Source of the DNA: Parerythrobacter lacustris
GTDB taxonomy: Bacteria; Pseudomonadota; Alphaproteobacteria; Sphingomonadales; Sphingomonadaceae
NCBI RefSeq assembly: GCF_024626475.1
Contig: NZ_JANKHH010000005.1
Location: forward strand, 124,001-188,000
DNA: 64,000 nt
Direction: 5' to 3'
Numbering within the stretch: position 1 is the stretch's first letter; every line of letters begins with the position of its first letter. Under the pieces are notes generated by a model that was not told the DNA's origin, made no database searches, and worked only from the letters and a program-made list of their open reading frames with translations. Below, one piece after another: positions 48,957 to 58,320 of this stretch. Both the position numbers and the translations under genes were made by a program.

Positions 48957-51355
48957 GCCCGCAGCTCCGCGCCCAGCTTGGAGGCCGCAGCGACCACGCG
49001 CTCGGAAATCGCCTTCAACTCTTCGTCCTTGAAGCTCTTTTCACCCGGCTGGAGAACAACCTCTACGGCGATCGAGGTCTTGCCTTCGGGCACGCCCTGC
49101 CCCGCGAAAACGTCGAACACGCGCGCGTCGACGATGCTTGCCTTGTCCGCGCCCTTGACCGCGCGCACCAGCTCACCTGCGGCGAGAGTGGACGGCACGA
49201 GGAAGGCAAAGTCGCGCATTACCGACTGCAACGCCGGGGGTGCATAGGCTGAGCGTGCAAACGTCCCGCCGCCCTTCCTCGCCGGAATCGCGTCGAGGAA
49301 GATCTCGACCGCCATCACCGGACCGTCGATATCGAACGCCTTGAGCGTCGCAGGGTGCAGCGCGCCGAACCGCGCGAGCACCGTTTTCGGCCCCAGCCGC
49401 AGCGTGGCCGACTGGCCGGGGTGGAACTGCGCCCCCGCCTCGCCCATCACCATCAGCTTGTCGACCGGCGCGCCCGCTTCGGCCAGCAGTCTTTCGGCGA
49501 CGGCCTTCGCATCGAAAGCGTCGAAGCCCTTTGCCTTACCGCTGGACCAGCCGCGCGCGTCCTTCTCACCCGCGAGCACGACGCCCAGCGTCGGCCTCTC
49601 GTCGCTCGACCCGTCGGCATTGCGGAAATATCGGCGTCCGATCTCGAACAGCCGAGAGCCCGACGCACCGCGATCGGCATTGCGCTTGGCAGCGGCCAGC
49701 AATCCCGGGATCATCGACGGGCGCATCGCCTTCATGTCTTCGCTGATCGGGTTTTCGAGTACCCACAGCGCCTCGCCTTCCGCCACAAAATGTTCGGCAT
49801 GGGCCGGCGGCAGGAAGGACCAGGTTACCGCTTCGTCGAGACCGTAGGCGGCCGCCGCACGGCGCAGCTTGCGTTCGGCCTGCTGCTCGGGGGTAGCGGT
49901 CGGGCGGGCTACGCCGTCCGAACGGTCGAGCGGCGTGCTGGCCACCTTGTCGAGCCCGTAAATGCGCACGACCTCCTCGACCAGGTCGGCCGGGCCTTCG
50001 ATATCGTGGCGGCGCAGCGGCGCGGTGACCTGCCACGGCATGGCCGAAGCATCGACCACGAAATCGAGCGAGGTCAGGATACGCTGCTGCTCATTCGGAT
50101 CGATCTCGATCCCGCCGAGCCGCAGGGTCTGCGCAGGATCGAACGCCAGCACTTTGGGCTCGCTAGGCGGCGAACCGGCGCGGATTTTCTCGCTCGCCGT
50201 ACCGCCCGCCAGCTCGAGGATCAGCGCGGTCAGTAGGTCCAGCCCGTCGTCGAGGAAGGCGGGATCGACCCCGCGCTCGAACCGGGTGCGCGCGTCGGAG
50301 GTCAGCCCCAGCTTGCGCCCGGTCGCGCCGATCCGGTCGGGATCGAAATAGGCGAGTTCGAGCAGCACATCGGCGGTGCTTTCCGAACAGCCGGAGTGTT
50401 CTCCGCCCATAATCCCGGCGATATCGTGCACGCCGCTGTCGTCGGCGATCACCGTCATGGTGTGATCGAGCGTGTAGGTCTTCTCGTTGAGCGCCAGGAC
50501 CTGTTCGCCGTCCTGCGCCCGGCGCGCCACCACCGCGCCGGTCAGCTTGGCGAGGTCGTAGGCATGCGCCGGACGGCCATAGCCGAGCATCAGGTAATTG
50601 GTCAGATCGACCAGTAACGAAATCGGGCGCTGGCCCGCGCTGAGCAATCGCTGCTGCAGCCAGTCGGGCGAACTGCCATTGGAAACGCCCCGGATGACTC
50701 TACCGAAGAATGCCGGGCAGCCATCCGGATCGTCGGTACGGATATCGACCGAGCATGGTCCTTGCGCGTCGAACGCAGGCATCGTGATCGGTTTTAGGGT
50801 GCCAAGGCCTGCCGCCGCGAGATCGCGCGCGATGCCATAGACCCCCATGCAATCGGGCCGATTGGGGGTGATCGCGACGTCGAACACAGGCGATGCACCA
50901 TGATAGGCGGCAAAGCTCTCGCCTACCGGGGCGTCCTCCGGCAGTTCGATGATGCCGTCGTGATCGTCGCCCAGTTCGAGCTCGCGGGTCGAGCACATCA
51001 TGCCGTTCGATTCGACCCCGCGGATCGCGCTCTTGCGCAGCTCCATCCCGTTGGCGGGTACGACCGCCCCCGGCAGGCCAAGCACGCCCTTCATGCCCGC
51101 GCGCGCGTTGGGCGCGCCGCATACGACCTGCAGCGGGTCGCCTTCACCCGTGTCGACCGTCAGAACCTGCAGCTTGTCGGCATCGGGATGCGGCGCGGCG
51201 GTGAGAACCTTCGCCACGCGGAAACCGGCGAGCCGGTCCGCCGGGTCTTCGAGACCCTCGACCTCGATCCCGATGGCGTTGAGCTTGGCCGCGATCTCCG
51301 CCGCCGAAGCCTCGGTTTCGAGGTGGTCCTTGAGCCATGTGAGCGAGAACTTCAT
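48953..51355 (-). CDS. pheT: phenylalanine-tRNA ligase beta subunit
   Basis: An 800-residue subunit starting MKFSLTWLKDHLETEASAAE at 51355. A tRNA-binding EMAP domain (about 39-150; VAKVLTAAPHPDADKLQVLTVD), B3/B4 editing domain, B5 domain, the core catalytic-like domain and a C-terminal anticodon-binding FDX-ACB domain (RSAYAPPALQSVMRDFAFLVP) are in the usual order. The start overlaps the pheS stop (ATGA). Confidence 0.96.
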   Translation of the reverse strand: MKFSLTWLKDHLETEASAAEIAAKLNAIGIEVEGLEDPADRLAGFRVAKVLTAAPHPDADKLQVLTVDTGEGDPLQVVCGAPNARAGMKGVLGLPGAVVPANGMELRKSAIRGVESNGMMCSTRELELGDDHDGIIELPEDAPVGESFAAYHGASPVFDVAITPNRPDCMGVYGIARDLAAAGLGTLKPITMPAFDAQGPCSVDIRTDDPDGCPAFFGRVIRGVSNGSSPDWLQQRLLSAGQRPISLLVDLTNYLMLGYGRPAHAYDLAKLTGAVVARRAQDGEQVLALNEKTYTLDHTMTVIADDSGVHDIAGIMGGEHSGCSESTADVLLELAYFDPDRIGATGRKLGLTSDARTRFERGVDPAFLDDGLDLLTALILELAGGTASEKIRAGSPPSEPKVLAFDPAQTLRLGGIEIDPNEQQRILTSLDFVVDASAMPWQVTAPLRRHDIEGPADLVEEVVRIYGLDKVASTPLDRSDGVARPTATPEQQAERKLRRAAAAYGLDEAVTWSFLPPAHAEHFVAEGEALWVLENPISEDMKAMRPSMIPGLLAAAKRNADRGASGSRLFEIGRRYFRNADGSSDERPTLGVVLAGEKDARGWSSGKAKGFDAFDAKAVAERLLAEAGAPVDKLMVMGEAGAQFHPGQSATLRLGPKTVLARFGALHPATLKAFDIDGPVMAVEIFLDAIPARKGGGTFARSAYAPPALQSVMRDFAFLVPSTLAAGELVRAVKGADKASIVDARVFDVFAGQGVPEGKTSIAVEVVLQPGEKSFKDEELKAISERVVAAASKLGAELRA

Positions 51356-52479
51356 GCGCGCGTCCCCGTTTCCTTGGCCCCTACCCCGCCAGACAGCGTC
51401 GGCTGGTCGAACGGGCTGAAGCCGTAATGGCGCAGCCAGCGGGCATCGCCGTCGAAGAAGGCGCGCAGATCGTCCATTCCGTATTTGAGCATGGCGAGCC
51501 GGTCGACACCGACACCGAAGGCGAAGCCCTGCCATTCATCGGGATCGAGCCCGGCGAATTCGATCACCCGGCGGTTGACCACCCCCGAGCCGAGCAGCTC
51601 CATCCACCCGTGGCCCGGCGCATCGCCCGAGCCGCCAAGGACCCGTTTTCCATCGACCAGCTCGAAGCCGACATCGACTTCGACCGAAGGCTCAGTGAAG
51701 GGGAAATAGGACGGGCGCAGCCGCAGGACGATATCCTCGCGCTCGAAGAACGCCTTGAGGAAAGTCTCGAGGGTCCATTTGAGGTGCCCGAGATGGATGC
51801 CCCGATCGATCACCAGTCCTTCGACCTGGTGAAACATGGGCGTGTGCGTCGCGTCGCTGTCGCTGCGATAGACCCGGCCCGGCGCGATGATCCGCACCGG
51901 CGCGCCTTCGGACATCATGGTCCTGATCTGTACCGGCGAGGTGTGCGTGCGCAGTAACATGCGGGTGGGCTTGCCGCCCACCTCCGGACCACGGTCGGGG
52001 AAGTAGAAGGTATCGTGCATCGCCCGCGCCGGGTGACTCTCGGGCATGTTGAGCGCGGTGAAATTGTGCCAGTCGTCCTCGATTTCCGGCCCGGTCTTCA
52101 CCGCGAAGCCGAGATCGGCGAAAATCTCCGCCAACTCGTCCATCACCTGGCTCACCGGGTGAACGCTGCCCTTGGGCGTTGCGGGCGCGGGCAGGGTGAG
52201 ATCGAGCGTTTCGGTGGCCAGCTTGCGCTCCAGCTCGACCGCGTCGAGCGTTGCCTTGCGCGCCTCGATCGCGCCGGAAACCGCCGCTCGGGCAGACTGG
52301 ATTTGCGGTGCCTTGTCCTGCCGCTCTTCGGGCGCCATCTGGCCCAGCGTCTTCATCAGCTGGCTGACCCAGCCCTGCTTGCCGAGCGCGTCGACGCGCA
52401 ACGCCTCGAGCACATCCTGCGTCGCCGCCGCTTCGATTGCGGTGACCGCGGCTTCGGTACGGTTATTCAGTTCGTCCAT
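51352..52479 (-). CDS. pheS: phenylalanine-tRNA ligase alpha subunit
   Basis: A 375-residue subunit: an N-terminal coiled coil (residues 1-90), then class II motifs with HPARAMHDTFYFPD, LLRTHTSPVQIRTM, RVYRSDSDATHTPMFHQVEGL and the C-terminal FAFGVGVDRLAMLKYGMDDLR. With PheT it forms the (alpha beta)2 enzyme that charges tRNA-Phe. Confidence 0.96.
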   Translation of the reverse strand: MDELNNRTEAAVTAIEAAATQDVLEALRVDALGKQGWVSQLMKTLGQMAPEERQDKAPQIQSARAAVSGAIEARKATLDAVELERKLATETLDLTLPAPATPKGSVHPVSQVMDELAEIFADLGFAVKTGPEIEDDWHNFTALNMPESHPARAMHDTFYFPDRGPEVGGKPTRMLLRTHTSPVQIRTMMSEGAPVRIIAPGRVYRSDSDATHTPMFHQVEGLVIDRGIHLGHLKWTLETFLKAFFEREDIVLRLRPSYFPFTEPSVEVDVGFELVDGKRVLGGSGDAPGHGWMELLGSGVVNRRVIEFAGLDPDEWQGFAFGVGVDRLAMLKYGMDDLRAFFDGDARWLRHYGFSPFDQPTLSGGVGAKETGTRA

Positions 52480-52543
52480 GGCGAAGGCCCGCTAGCGGGA
52501 ATCGCGCCGCAAGGCAAAGCATTCGCCCCGGGGTGCGGCCCGC

Positions 52544-53443
52544 TCAGCCCGGCCTGTCGAGCGTTTGCACCGCCGAGCCGTGCGCCTTCATCCGCTCGCG
52601 CATGAAGGCGCTCAGCACGGGGTGCTCCATCGCGGCATATTCGCTCGGCGCCATGCCGAGGAAGGTATGGCAATCGCGCACGAAATGGCTCTGGTCGAAA
52701 TAGAGCGAATCGAGCGCGCCGATCCATCCGAGCGAGGGATCGAGCATGAACTTGGACAGGCTCCGCATGAACCTTTGCCGGCGCAGCAGCAGCTTGGGTG
52801 GGAAGCCGAAATAGCGGCGACACAGACGCTCCATCGTGCGCTGGTTCATCCCGCATCGGTCGGCCATCGAGGCAACATCGGGCAGTTCGGGGTCAAGCAG
52901 CATTTCGTGAATCGCCTTGATCCGGCGATCGGGCAACGGGGAGCGCTCGCGCAGAGTGCGGAAGAATGTCGTGATACGTTCGAGATCGGCGAGCTCCGAT
53001 GCCTCGGCGAAGTCGAGCGTATCGGCAAGCGGGACGAACGGCTGGAAGGCTGGGGCCAAGCGCCCGTCATAGATGCGATTGGCGAAATCGGATGCCGGGT
53101 GCCGCATGAAAGTCGCCCAGCCTTGCGGGAGAAGGCCAACGCCCCACATGCGGCTGGTGCCGAGACGGAACGCAATCGGCAGGCTGCTGGGGCCCATTGC
53201 GGTGAAATCGGCATTTTCAAGCAGGTCGCCATTGCCGATCCGGGTCTGCGGGAGGGCTCCCTCGAAGAACCGCAAGCCACTCCATTCAGGCTGAAGAGCA
53301 TCACGCACGCGACCATCCGAACAAGTGAACTCGACGCGATAGAAAGTGGTGAACAACCCCGCCAGATCGGCCGGGGGTTCGTGAAAACGCACGGAAATAT
53401 CGCAAGCAGCTTCTGACACCGTCGTCCCCTCGGCGTGTCGCAT
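52544..53443 (-). CDS. AraC family transcriptional regulator
   Basis: A 299-residue protein. The N-terminal beta-rich domain has SRMWGVGLLPQGWATFMRHPASDFANRI, shared with the DUF6597-type sensory domain of sphingomonad AraC regulators. The C-terminal AraC HTH pair spans about residues 185-285 (DVASMADRCGMNQRTMERLC, DQSHFVRDCHTFLGMAPSEY). Ligand and targets are unknown. It is more distant from the two AraC paralogues at 55275 and 56304 than they are from each other. Confidence 0.9.
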   Translation of the reverse strand: MRHAEGTTVSEAACDISVRFHEPPADLAGLFTTFYRVEFTCSDGRVRDALQPEWSGLRFFEGALPQTRIGNGDLLENADFTAMGPSSLPIAFRLGTSRMWGVGLLPQGWATFMRHPASDFANRIYDGRLAPAFQPFVPLADTLDFAEASELADLERITTFFRTLRERSPLPDRRIKAIHEMLLDPELPDVASMADRCGMNQRTMERLCRRYFGFPPKLLLRRQRFMRSLSKFMLDPSLGWIGALDSLYFDQSHFVRDCHTFLGMAPSEYAAMEHPVLSAFMRERMKAHGSAVQTLDRPG

Positions 53444-53514
53444 TCTTACAACCCGCCAGCGCCATAGCTATCCTGTCGCGTTTTTCCAACTTCGGTTTTC
53501 GTGGCGCGCAAAAG

Positions 53515-53547
53515 AAAAGGGCGGCCCGTTGCCGGACCGCCCTTCGA
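53515..53547 (-). terminator. intrinsic terminator after rplT
   Basis: On the reverse strand AAGGGCGGTCCGG and a complementary CCGGGCCGCCCTT form a stem followed by TTCTTTTG. It ends the rpmI-rplT unit. Confidence 0.8.
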
Positions 53548-53564
53548 ATTCGCTTAAGATTGGA

Positions 53565-53924
53565 TCAGGCCGGCAATGCCGCCTTGGCCTGCGCGATGAC
53601 CGCCTTGAAGGCCGCTTCCTCGTTCATCGCGAGATCGGCCATGACCTTGCGGTCGAGTTCGATCCCGGCCAGCTTGGTACCGTGCATGAACTGCGAGTAG
53701 GTCAGACCTTCGGCGCGGACCGCCGCGTTGATGCGCTGGATCCACAGCGCGCGGAAGCTGCGCTTTTTGACCTTGCGGTCGCGATAGGCGTACTGGCCGG
53801 CCTTTTCGACCGCCTGGCGCGCGACGCGGATGGTGTTCTTGCGGCGACCACGATAGCCCTTGGCCTGGTCGAGCAGCCGCTTGTGCTTCTGGCGCGTGGT
53901 GACGCCGCGTTTGATGCGAGGCAT
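53565..53924 (-). CDS. rplT: 50S ribosomal protein L20
   Basis: A 119-residue ribosomal protein beginning [20 protein letters not shown], with the basic helix [20 protein letters not shown] and [21 protein letters not shown]. Normal length. It follows rpmI at 118 nt; a 28-bp perfect inverted repeat lies between the two. Confidence 0.97.
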   Translation of the reverse strand: MPRIKRGVTTRQKHKRLLDQAKGYRGRRKNTIRVARQAVEKAGQYAYRDRKVKKRSFRALWIQRINAAVRAEGLTYSQFMHGTKLAGIELDRKVMADLAMNEEAAFKAVIAQAKAALPA

Positions 53925-53954
53925 TTCGTATATCCTTCTAGAAACTCGGTGCCG

Positions 53955-54025
53955 GCCCGCTCCCCCTCCCAGCCACCCGATACGCTACCCGGTAAGTTAT
54001 CGGGTGGCTGGGAGGGGGAGCGGGC
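53955..54025. repeat. 28-bp perfect inverted repeat between rpmI and rplT
   Basis: gcccgctccccctcccagcc...gata (53955-53982) and its exact reverse complement at 53998-54025 flank a 15-nt loop. As RNA it forms a very stable hairpin in the rpmI-rplT intercistronic region. Confidence 0.9.
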
Positions 54026-54041
54026 TGGAGCCGCTCAAAGA

Positions 54042-54245
54042 TCAATCAAGCCCGTAGGGCGCCCACTTCTTCACCGCCTTGAAGTCCGATTCGGACAGGA
54101 CGGTGGTGCCGCGGTTCTGGCGGATATACTTCGCATTGTGGCTGATCAGGCGGTGGCGCTTGCCGGCGACACCATGCTTGACCTTGCCGGTGGCAGTGAG
54201 CTTGAAGCGCTTCTTCACGCCGCTCTTGGTCTTCAGCTTGGGCAT
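54042..54245 (-). CDS. rpmI: 50S ribosomal protein L35
   Basis: A 67-residue protein, [20 protein letters not shown]...[16 protein letters not shown]. The ATG at 54245 is chosen over that at 54251 because AAGGAGA stands at the right distance and the length matches the family. infC, the usual upstream neighbour, is not present here; hisN lies upstream instead. Confidence 0.97.
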   Translation of the reverse strand: MPKLKTKSGVKKRFKLTATGKVKHGVAGKRHRLISHNAKYIRQNRGTTVLSESDFKAVKKWAPYGLD

Positions 54246-54391
54246 TTTCATCTCCTTGACGGATGTCGGTTCGGAGACACGTTCGTGCCAGCCCTGGCAG
54301 CCCTTTCGGCCAGACCGGCAGATGAATCACGTGTCGGTGAAGGGCGCGCAATTAGCGTCCCGGGCGCAGATTGCAAGCGATTCCCGCCCGG

Positions 54392-55165
54392 TCACCCCAT
54401 CGCCTCGAGCACATCCTCCAGCCGCGCCGGGTCGCCCAGCGCCAGCACGCGCCCGTCGCTGCCGGCATCGAGCGGATTGCCCTGCCAGTCGCTCATCACT
54501 CCGCCCGCACCTTCGACCACCGGCACCAGTGCCGCGAAATCGTGCAGCTTGAGGCCCGCCTCACACACGATGTCGACATGGCCCGACGCGACGAGGCCGT
54601 AGTTGTAACAATCCCCGCCGTAGATGATCTTGCGTTCGGCGACCGCCTTGGCGAGACCCATGAAGGCATCGACCTCCTCGCCCGCGAACTGATGCGGTGT
54701 GGTGGTGCCGAGCACGGCATCGCCCAGCTCCTTGCAGGTGCGGACCCGGGCGGGCTTACCGTTGAATGTCGTGCCATGGCCGATGCGCCCGACCCAGCGC
54801 TCGCGCAAGATCGGCTGGTCGATCACCCCGATCACGGGCCAGCCGTCCTGCACCAGCGCGATCAGCGTACCGAAGATCGGCCGCCCGGCGATAAAACTGG
54901 TCGTCCCGTCGATCGGATCGAGCACCCATTGGCGACCGGCACCTTCGTTCCGCGTGCCATATTCCTCCCCGATGATCCCGTCATCCGGCCGCTCGGCTTC
55001 GAGGACCGCGCGCATCGCCGCTTCGGCGGCACGGTCGGCCTCGGTAACGAAGGTGGTATCGGCTTTCTGCTCCTCCGCCCAATCCGCCCGGAAGAGCGGG
55101 CGGATGGCTGCGCCTGCCGCTTCGGCAAGGCGTTCGGCAAGTTCGTGATCAGGGATGCGGGCCAT
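54392..55165 (-). CDS. hisN: histidinol-phosphatase, inositol monophosphatase type
   Basis: A 257-residue metal-dependent phosphatase. IMPase motifs: IIGEEYGTRNEG, WVLDPIDGTTSFIAGRPIFG and the C-terminal LHDFAALVPVVEGAGGVMSDWQG. The subgroup motif GGDCYNYGLVASGHVDIVCE and PHQF match the alphaproteobacterial IMPase-like histidinol phosphatase rather than true myo-inositol monophosphatases. It makes histidinol from its phosphate. Divergent from the AraC gene at 55275. Confidence 0.88.
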   Translation of the reverse strand: MARIPDHELAERLAEAAGAAIRPLFRADWAEEQKADTTFVTEADRAAEAAMRAVLEAERPDDGIIGEEYGTRNEGAGRQWVLDPIDGTTSFIAGRPIFGTLIALVQDGWPVIGVIDQPILRERWVGRIGHGTTFNGKPARVRTCKELGDAVLGTTTPHQFAGEEVDAFMGLAKAVAERKIIYGGDCYNYGLVASGHVDIVCEAGLKLHDFAALVPVVEGAGGVMSDWQGNPLDAGSDGRVLALGDPARLEDVLEAMG

Positions 55166-55274
55166 CGGGCCGCTTCGCCCGCATGGCTGGCCGGGTCAAG
55201 TCTCGGCAGTGCGTCTCGCTTGTAACCATCGCAAAAACCCTTACAGACCACGGCATTGGGGACAGGTCGCATCG

Positions 55275-56255
55275 ATGAACAAGCCGAGTGCCGACACGGA
55301 AATCTGGCGTAAGTATCTTGCGCCCTTGTCGGGCACGTCGCGCGACGGCCAGCCGTTGTCGGAGAATCGTGCACCCGCGTCCGACCTCGCTCCATGGGTT
55401 GCGCGGCTGGTTTCCGCCAAGGCGACCAACGACCAGGACCTGCTGATCGCCTGCGGCATGTGCAACGATCTCGCCTACACCCGCTATATCTTCAACGGGC
55501 GGTGGACTGCGGTAACCGTCGATGGCCACGCCATTTACCGCAACGAGGTGCTCCAGTTCGGGCAGCATTCGAAATACATGCCGCTCACTTGCACCGGCGA
55601 CATCATGTCGGCCGGGTTCGGGCTGCGCGCAGGCGCCTTCAGGGCACTCACCGGAAGAGCCGCGGACACCATGCTCGACCGGATCGAGCGGGTCGATATC
55701 TTCGGCGTGATGCAGGACGATCTGGCCGATGTCTTCACCGAGGACCGCACTCCGGGCGACTGGAACCTCGCGCTGGAAGAAGCCCTGCGGCGCTACATCG
55801 CACGGGTGCAGCCCGACGAACCCGACCCGATCTCGATCGCGTTCGAACACGCTGCGTTCGAAGATCCCTCGCAGCAACTGAGCGAGTTTGCCGGGCGGTA
55901 TGGCATCAGCCTGCGCAAGCTCGAGCGCGTCGTTCGGCGCGATTTCGGGTTGACCCCGAAGAAGGTGATGCGACGGGCGCGCGCGCTCGATCTCGCAGCC
56001 CAGCTGTGCAATGTCGCCGACGACGAAGAGCATGACGAAATGATGCTGCGCTATTTCGACCAGTCGCACCTGATTCGCGACTTCACGTCGTTCTTCGGGG
56101 TGACGCCGCAGCAGTTCCGCGCCCAGCCGCGCCCGCTGCTCACCATTACCCTGGAGCAGCGACAGGCGCGGCGGCTGGAGGAGCTCGAGCGGGTCGCACC
56201 GGGTACGGACTTGCCTTGGCGCGACAAATCGTCGAGCGGGCCCGCAAGGCACTGA
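55275..56255 (+). CDS. AraC family transcriptional regulator (tandem copy 1)
   Basis: A 326-residue protein starting MNKPSADTEIWRKYLAPLSG. N-terminal sensory-like domain: VLQFGQHSKYMPLTCTGDIMSAGFGLRAGAFRALTG. C-terminal Ara[45 protein letters not shown] and YFDQSHLIRDFTSFFGVTPQQF. It shares extensive similarity with the next gene, including DFGLTPK-V-RRAR-LD-AA-LC-VAD, indicating a tandem duplication. Confidence 0.9.
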   Translation: MNKPSADTEIWRKYLAPLSGTSRDGQPLSENRAPASDLAPWVARLVSAKATNDQDLLIACGMCNDLAYTRYIFNGRWTAVTVDGHAIYRNEVLQFGQHSKYMPLTCTGDIMSAGFGLRAGAFRALTGRAADTMLDRIERVDIFGVMQDDLADVFTEDRTPGDWNLALEEALRRYIARVQPDEPDPISIAFEHAAFEDPSQQLSEFAGRYGISLRKLERVVRRDFGLTPKKVMRRARALDLAAQLCNVADDEEHDEMMLRYFDQSHLIRDFTSFFGVTPQQFRAQPRPLLTITLEQRQARRLEELERVAPGTDLPWRDKSSSGPARH

Positions 56256-56303
56256 GATGCGACAGATGGGGACACAAGCATGCCGGATGGAGGCCGGGCC
56301 GCG

Positions 56304-57281
56304 ATGACGGCAAAAGTCTCTGCAGAACCGGAATACTTTTCCGAAACGGGCAAAACGCCCGACGGTGTGCCGCTCGCGCTCAACCGCCCGCCGGCCAAGG
56401 ACCTCGAGCCGTGGGTTTCCCGGGCGATGGTGGCCTTCGCCTATGACCGGACCAGCACCTTGGCGATGGGCACGCTGTGCAACGATGCCGCCTACATCCG
56501 TTCCGCCGTAGGGGTGAACTGGACCGTGGGCACCGCCGAGGGTCCGCTGCAGATTCGCGACCAGACGATCCTGTGCGGTCAGCATTCGCGGGCATGGCCG
56601 CTCGAATATTCGGGCGGCATCAAGGTCGCCGGCCTGATGATGCGGCCCGGCGCGATGCGGGCGATCTGGGGGCTGGAGGACGCAGCGCTGGTCGACCGGA
56701 TCCGCCCGATGGAAGCCGCAGGAGTGCCCGACCGCGCAGTCACCGGGCTGTACAATCTCGATCTCGATCCCGGTGAGTGGCTCGACGCGATCGAGGACTG
56801 GCTGCGCGGATATATCGCCGCACATGGGGCGCAGGAGCCCGAAGCGCTCTCGCAAATCTTCGAACTCCAGGCATTCGCCGACCCCAATCGGCCGCTGACT
56901 GAATTCGCCGACGAACACGATGTTTCGATGCGCACGCTACAGCGGATCATCAAGCGCGACTTCGGGTTGACGCCCAAGCAGGTGTTGCGCCGCGCGCGCG
57001 TGCTCGATTTTGCTGCCCGGCTATGCGGCGTGGCGGACCAGGAAGAAGAAGACGAGTTCATCCTGCGCTTCTTCGACCAGGCGCACCGGATTCACGAATT
57101 CCAGGCCTTCTTCGGCATGGCCCCGCGCGAATTCACCAGCAACCGTCAGGGCCTCCTGACATTGAGCCTCGAAATCCGTCAGGCGCGGCGGCTGGAGATG
57201 CTCGAACGGATCAGCCCCGATGCGGTTCGCCCGTGGATGCGCGAGCCGTTCAAGCCGATCTTCAGTCGAAGAGCGAGCTGA
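56304..57281 (+). CDS. AraC family transcriptional regulator (tandem copy 2)
   Basis: A 325-residue protein from ATG 56304 ([20 protein letters not shown]); ATG 56280 is in frame too. Domain layout mirrors copy 1: [35 protein letters not shown] and the HTH region [58 protein letters not shown]. The ends of copy 2 and convergent prs overlap by 20 nt. The effector and targets are unknown. Confidence 0.9.
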   Translation: MTAKVSAEPEYFSETGKTPDGVPLALNRPPAKDLEPWVSRAMVAFAYDRTSTLAMGTLCNDAAYIRSAVGVNWTVGTAEGPLQIRDQTILCGQHSRAWPLEYSGGIKVAGLMMRPGAMRAIWGLEDAALVDRIRPMEAAGVPDRAVTGLYNLDLDPGEWLDAIEDWLRGYIAAHGAQEPEALSQIFELQAFADPNRPLTEFADEHDVSMRTLQRIIKRDFGLTPKQVLRRARVLDFAARLCGVADQEEEDEFILRFFDQAHRIHEFQAFFGMAPREFTSNRQGLLTLSLEIRQARRLEMLERISPDAVRPWMREPFKPIFSRRAS

Positions 57282-58197
57282 CCGAGCTTTCGTCGGCAAT
57301 TCGGCGCACCGCCTCTCCGATCAGCGGCGCGATGGCGAGGATGCGGATCTTGTCACTGTCCTGCGCCGCATCGGTCGGGCGGATGGTGTCGGTGATCACC
57401 AGTTCGGTCAGCTTGGAACCATTGACCCGCGCGACCGCGCCGCCCGACAGCACGCCATGGGTGATATATGCCGCAACCGAGGTTGCCCCCGCATCGAGCA
57501 GCGCTTCGGCAGCGTTGCACAGCGTGCCGCCCGAATCGACGATGTCGTCGATCAGGATACAATGCCGGCCCTTCACCTCGCCGATGATGTTCATCACTTC
57601 GCTCTCGCCCGGCCGATCGCGCCGCTTGTCGACGATCGCGAGCGGCGCGTTGTCGAGCCGCTTGGCCAGCGCGCGGGCGCGCACCACGCCGCCCACATCG
57701 GGCGAGACCACCATCAGCTGGCGGTCGCCATAGCGCGCCTGGATATCTGCCGCCATGACCGGCGCGGCATAGAGGTTGTCGGTCGGGATATCGAAGAAGC
57801 CCTGGATCTGCCCGGCGTGGAGGTCCACCGCCAGCACCCGGTCTGCCCCCGCCTGGGTCACCAGATTGGCCACCAGCTTGGCGGAAATCGGCGTGCGCGG
57901 GCCCGGCTTGCGATCCTGCCGGGCATAGCCGAAATAGGGCACCACCGCGGTAATCCGCTTGGCCGAGGCGCGGCGCAGCGCATCGATGCAGATCAGCAGC
58001 TCCATCAGATTGTCGTTGGCGGGAAAGCTGGTCGGCTGAATTACGAACACATCTTCGCCGCGCACGTTCTCGTGGATTTCGACGAAGACTTCCTCGTCGG
58101 CAAACCGGCGCACGCTGACGTCGGTCAGCGGCAGTTCGAGATAGGCCGCGACCGCGCGCGCAAGCGGCAGGTTCGAATTGCCGGACATGATCTTCAT
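57262..58197 (-). CDS. prs: ribose-phosphate pyrophosphokinase
   Basis: A 311-residue enzyme: [59 protein letters not shown] (ATP/ribose-5-phosphate site), [39 protein letters not shown] and the PRPP loop [17 protein letters not shown]. It makes PRPP for nucleotide, histidine and NAD synthesis. Convergent with AraC copy 2. Confidence 0.95.
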   Translation of the reverse strand: MKIMSGNSNLPLARAVAAYLELPLTDVSVRRFADEEVFVEIHENVRGEDVFVIQPTSFPANDNLMELLICIDALRRASAKRITAVVPYFGYARQDRKPGPRTPISAKLVANLVTQAGADRVLAVDLHAGQIQGFFDIPTDNLYAAPVMAADIQARYGDRQLMVVSPDVGGVVRARALAKRLDNAPLAIVDKRRDRPGESEVMNIIGEVKGRHCILIDDIVDSGGTLCNAAEALLDAGATSVAAYITHGVLSGGAVARVNGSKLTELVITDTIRPTDAAQDSDKIRILAIAPLIGEAVRRIADESSVSSLFD

Positions 58198-58320
58198 GGT
58201 AAGCGAATCCCCGAACGCTGGTGATGCGCCCCGCCTAACGCGCCGTCATGGAATTGCAACGCGGGTGGGGCGGTTGTCGACGGGTTGGGGGCGGATGTAG
58301 ATTAGCGAGGCAAGCAGGCG

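Noticed and set aside
55149-56918. A 589-codon reverse-strand frame opposite the AraC genes
   Set aside because: Covers two AraC genes on the other strand with clear HTH motifs; no protein-like features of its own.
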